From Alkalibaculum bacchi (GTDB taxonomy: Bacteria > Bacillota > Clostridia > Eubacteriales > Alkalibacteraceae): a stretch of DNA of 8,223 bases. Below the pieces are notes generated by a model. The model was not told the origin of the DNA. It worked only from the letters and a program-made list of their open reading frames with translations, and made no database searches. The position numbers and the translations under genes are program-made. Location: the NCBI RefSeq assembly GCF_937875145.1, contig NZ_CALNCS010000089.1, forward strand, positions 1 through 8,223. The letters are read 5' to 3'. Shown here one piece after another: positions 6,579 through 8,223 of this stretch; the first letter of the stretch is position 1, and every line of letters starts with the position of its first letter.

Positions 6579-6834
6579 GCTTATCGGATCTATATGGGCA
6601 ACTCGGAAATATGACGAGCTCAATGGCTCAAAACTCATGAGAGTTGAAGTGCTAACCGGAGATGATAAGGGAAAACAACTTATTTGCGTTGATACTATTA
6701 GCGCAGGTTTGGGCGATAGAGTTTTAGTTACAACTGGGGCAGCTGCTTATTTATTTATGCGTAATGAATTTAGTAAGAATGCGCCTATTGATGCCGTGAT
6801 TGTAGGAATTATTGATGAAGACGTTGAGCTTTAG
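6565..6834 (+). CDS. eutN: EutN/CcmL-family microcompartment vertex protein
   Basis: The 89-residue product has the family pattern: IACKLIGSIWATRKYDELNG at the start, SKLMRVEVL, then ICVDTISAGLGDRVLVTTGAAA (about 40-61) and the terminal beta strand AVIVGIIDEDVEL. Proteins of this family form pentamers that close the vertices of the icosahedral shell. The length is normal (about 85-100). ATG 6565 is preceded by AAAGG at 6552-6556 with 8-base spacing. Translation is probably coupled to the upstream shell gene, which it overlaps by 14 bases. An upstream ATG at 6493 lies inside that gene and would add residues unlike the family. The cut-specific name for this gene is not assigned here. Confidence 0.9.
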   Translation: MIACKLIGSIWATRKYDELNGSKLMRVEVLTGDDKGKQLICVDTISAGLGDRVLVTTGAAAYLFMRNEFSKNAPIDAVIVGIIDEDVEL

Positions 6835-6839
6835 AGAAG

Positions 6840-6845
6840 GGAGGT
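6840..6845 (+). promoter_or_regulatory. Ribosome binding site of pduL
   Basis: GGAGGT lies 4 bases before ATG 6850, directly after the eutN stop (TAG 6832-6834). It fixes the start and thus shows that the long N-terminal extension is translated. Confidence 0.65.
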
Positions 6846-6849
6846 CCAA

Positions 6850-7803
6850 ATGAAGAGACTAATCAGTGCAAGAGATATATTGGCTGCAATGGAAAAGCAT
6901 GAAGATTTAAAAGTTGATGGTAATACTATTGTCACTGCCCAAGCAGAAGATATTGCACGGGAAAATGGTGTAGTTCTTCTACGCGGACCTGAAACAAATG
7001 AATTTTTATCAACAAAGGCTGTTGCCAAAGAACCTTTGAGTTCTGAAGGGGGAGATACATTAGGCCAAAATATAGTGAGCAAGCAGCCTAGTGAATCTAT
7101 CCCTCTCTCTGTTATGAACGAAAAAAAGCCATTATTTACGGCTGATCAAATCGAACATGTTGTGTCTGCAGCTGTGGATAAAGGGCTATGGACTAAAAAT
7201 GATCTACAAAACTTGCTGCACAGCGAGCAAGATCTTCCTCCTATTACGGTAGGTGTTTCTGGACGGCATATCCATCTTTCTAAAGAGCACCTTTGTGAAC
7301 TTTTTGGAGAGGGATATAAGCTTACGCCTATTAAAGATCTTTCTCAGCCAGGGCAGTTTGCGTCAAAGGAATGTGTGACGCTTGTTGGTCCTAAGGGTGT
7401 TATTGAGAAAGTTCGAGTACTTGGCCCAGTGCGTTCTCAAACTCAGGTTGAAGTCTTAGCAGGAGATACTTTTAAGTTAGGTATTCCTTTAGCCATTAGG
7501 CTAAGCGGGCATTTAAATGATACGCCTGGCATTACCCTTTGCGGTCCTAAAGGTACTGTTGTTTTGTCCGAAGGAGTTATTGTCGCTGCGCGTCATATAC
7601 ATATGACACCAGAGGATGCGAATAGGCGTGAACTTCATGATGGCCAAGTTGTTTCAATTAAATTTGGTGGGATACGTGGTGGTCGGTTAGATAATGTGGT
7701 TATAAGAGCCAATGAATCAGGAGCTCTTGATTGCCATATTGATACTGAAGAAGCAAATGCCCTCCATATTAAAAATGGATCAATAGTTGAAATAGTTAAA
7801 TAA
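6850..7803 (+). CDS. pduL: PduL-type phosphotransacylase with N-terminal extension
   Basis: PduL converts acetyl-CoA and phosphate to acetyl phosphate, recycling CoA inside the shell and allowing ATP formation by acetate kinase. The catalytic domain spans about 131-317. By alignment with known PduL structures, all six zinc ligands seem present: His140 and His142 in GRHIHLS, Glu201 in QVEVLAGDTF, His249 and His251 in ARHIHMT, and His296 in DCHIDTE. Arg139 and Arg248 precede the two HxH pairs as usual. The 317 residues exceed the usual 210 or so because of an N-terminal extension. Residues 1-45 (ISARDILAAM ... VDGNTIVTAQAED) resemble the small module also found on EutQ/EutT-type proteins. A polar linker follows (about 50-92), then a helix-like LFTADQIEHVVSAAV segment (95-109) that could act as an encapsulation peptide. 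Confidence 0.93.
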   Translation: MKRLISARDILAAMEKHEDLKVDGNTIVTAQAEDIARENGVVLLRGPETNEFLSTKAVAKEPLSSEGGDTLGQNIVSKQPSESIPLSVMNEKKPLFTADQIEHVVSAAVDKGLWTKNDLQNLLHSEQDLPPITVGVSGRHIHLSKEHLCELFGEGYKLTPIKDLSQPGQFASKECVTLVGPKGVIEKVRVLGPVRSQTQVEVLAGDTFKLGIPLAIRLSGHLNDTPGITLCGPKGTVVLSEGVIVAARHIHMTPEDANRRELHDGQVVSIKFGGIRGGRLDNVVIRANESGALDCHIDTEEANALHIKNGSIVEIVK

Positions 7804-7816
7804 ATATATTTATAAA
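7787..7816 (+). promoter_or_regulatory. Possible internal promoter before the BMC-H genes
   Basis: TTGAAA (7787-7792) and TATAAA (7811-7816) are 18 bases apart, each one mismatch from the sigma-70/sigma-A consensus. This would place a start site just upstream of the first BMC-H ribosome binding site. Extra transcription of shell hexamer genes would make sense, but the region is almost purely A+T, so chance matches are likely. Confidence 0.3.
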
Positions 7817-7819
7817 TAT
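7806..7819 (+). repeat. 14-base AT-only palindrome
   Basis: ATATTTATAAATAT is its own reverse complement. It lies in the 39-base gap between pduL and the first BMC-H gene, overlapping the proposed -10 element. It has no loop and no GC pairs, so it is not a terminator. An operator or a melting region is possible. Confidence 0.35.
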
Positions 7820-7820
7820 T

Positions 7821-7883
7821 TAAATATTGAAAGGAAATGGGAATGGCAAACACTACTGAGGCACTCGGGATGATTGAAACTAA
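7821..7883 (+). repeat. Direct repeat copy 1 (leader plus 5' end of first BMC-H gene)
   Basis: These 63 bases recur at 8161-8223, offset by 340 bases, with a single difference (C 7851 versus T 8191, silent for Asn3). The copy contains the leader AAATATTGAAAGGA at 7822-7835, the ribosome binding site and the first 14 codons (the last one, Lys14, is cut at its final base in copy 2 by the window edge or matches as far as visible). The repeat marks a tandem gene duplication. Confidence 0.9.
7832..7835 (+). promoter_or_regulatory. Ribosome binding site of first BMC-H gene
   Basis: AGGA lies 7 bases before ATG 7843 and only 1 base before ATG 7837, so ATG 7843 (product starting MANTTEALG, the usual start of this family) is chosen. 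Confidence 0.6.
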
Positions 7884-8127
7884 AGGACTTGTTGGATCTG
7901 TTGAAGCTGCTGATGCAATGGTTAAGGCGGCAAATGTTAGGTTGATTGGTAAAGAGCGGGTTGGCGGTGGCCTGGTTACAGTCTTCGTGCGTGGTGATGT
8001 TGGAGCTGTGAAAGCTGCTACCGATGCTGGTGCAGCTGCTGCTCAACGTGTGGGTGAGCTTATCTCCGTTCACGTTATACCTCGTCCTGATGGGATGGTC
8101 GAGTCGATTCTTCCACAAGCAGAATAA
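7843..8127 (+). CDS. BMC-H microcompartment shell protein (EutM/PduA-like hexamer)
   Basis: The 94-residue product is a single canonical BMC domain: ALGMIETKGLVGSVEAADAM (7-26), AANVRLIGKERVGGGLVTV (29-47) and VRGDVGAVKAATDAGAAAA (about 49-67), ending in HVIPRPDGMVESILP. Such proteins form the hexameric facet tiles of the shell. The pore loop is Gly41-Gly42-Gly43 after Arg39-Val40, a small, polar pore suited to choline and other small metabolites. The start is set at ATG 7843 by ribosome binding site spacing and family length. A near-identical paralogue begins 55 bases after the stop. It could equally be named in the cut series, which I cannot fix by sequence alone. Confidence 0.96.
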   Translation: MANTTEALGMIETKGLVGSVEAADAMVKAANVRLIGKERVGGGLVTVFVRGDVGAVKAATDAGAAAAQRVGELISVHVIPRPDGMVESILPQAE

Positions 8128-8160
8128 TTTTACGATACTGCAGGTAAATCTTTTATTTAA

Positions 8161-8223
8161 TAAATATTGAAAGGAAATGGGAATGGCAAATACTACTGAG
8201 GCACTCGGGATGATTGAAACTAA
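8161..8223 (+). repeat. Direct repeat copy 2 (leader plus 5' end of second BMC-H gene)
   Basis: This copy matches 7821-7883 at 62 of 63 visible positions and runs to the edge of the window, so the true repeat is probably longer. Its left boundary is sharp: upstream of 8161 the sequence no longer matches the first copy in register. Confidence 0.9.
8183..8223 (+). CDS. Second BMC-H shell protein, 3'-truncated by window edge
   Basis: Only the first 13 full codons and two bases are visible, reading MANTTEALGMIET, identical in protein sequence to the gene at 7843. It has the same leader and ribosome binding site (AGGA at 8172-8175, 7 bases before ATG). It is a tandem paralogue, as is common in BMC loci where near-identical hexamers differ mainly at pore or C-terminus. 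Whether the rest is identical or has diverged cannot be seen here. Confidence 0.85.
   Translation, partial: MANTTEALGMIET

Overview
The window is the middle of a choline-utilisation (cut) bacterial microcompartment locus of the short-CutC kind (type I cut, GRM1-like). All genes lie on the + strand, packed as one apparent operon with strong AGGAGG-type ribosome binding sites. The anchor is a complete choline trimethylamine-lyase (CutC) with all its glycyl-radical residues. Base composition is moderately AT-rich (about 40% G+C by eye). Together with the purine-rich ribosome binding sites this suggests a Gram-positive anaerobe (Clostridia or a low-GC relative of the Coriobacteriia). The genus cannot be fixed from the sequence alone.

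Layout. 2-1150: 3' portion of a CoA-acylating aldehyde dehydrogenase homologue that has lost its catalytic cysteine. 1153-3699: cutC. 3783-4725: cutD, the radical-SAM activase, broken into two overlapping frames near 4101-4118. 4793-5428: a EutT-like (cobalamin adenosyltransferase-related) protein. 5432-6280: a EutJ-like actin/Hsp70-fold ATPase. 6273-6578: a circularly permuted BMC shell protein of the GrpU/EutS/PduU type. 6565-6834: a EutN/CcmL vertex pentamer. 6850-7803: a PduL phosphotransacylase with a long N-terminal extension. 7843-8127: a canonical BMC-H shell hexamer. 8183 to the end: the start of a second, nearly identical BMC-H gene. The longest stretches without a gene are 3700-3782, 4726-4792, 7804-7842 and 8128-8182. 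All are under 100 bases and no terminator hairpin was seen in any.

How it works together. By family knowledge, CutD installs the glycyl radical on CutC, and CutC cleaves choline to trimethylamine and acetaldehyde inside the shell. An active aldehyde dehydrogenase, presumably encoded outside this window, converts acetaldehyde to acetyl-CoA, and PduL turns this into acetyl phosphate while recycling CoA. BMC-H, GrpU-like and EutN proteins build the shell. EutJ- and EutT-like proteins are accessory factors of uncertain role.

Main points of interest: the cysteine-less aldehyde dehydrogenase homologue directly coupled to cutC; the cutD frameshift; an exactly repeated 14-base leader before cutD and both BMC-H genes; the tandem BMC-H duplication; and a shared small N-terminal module on the EutT-like and PduL proteins. 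The pathway itself is known. The unusual part is the pseudoenzyme-like dehydrogenase.
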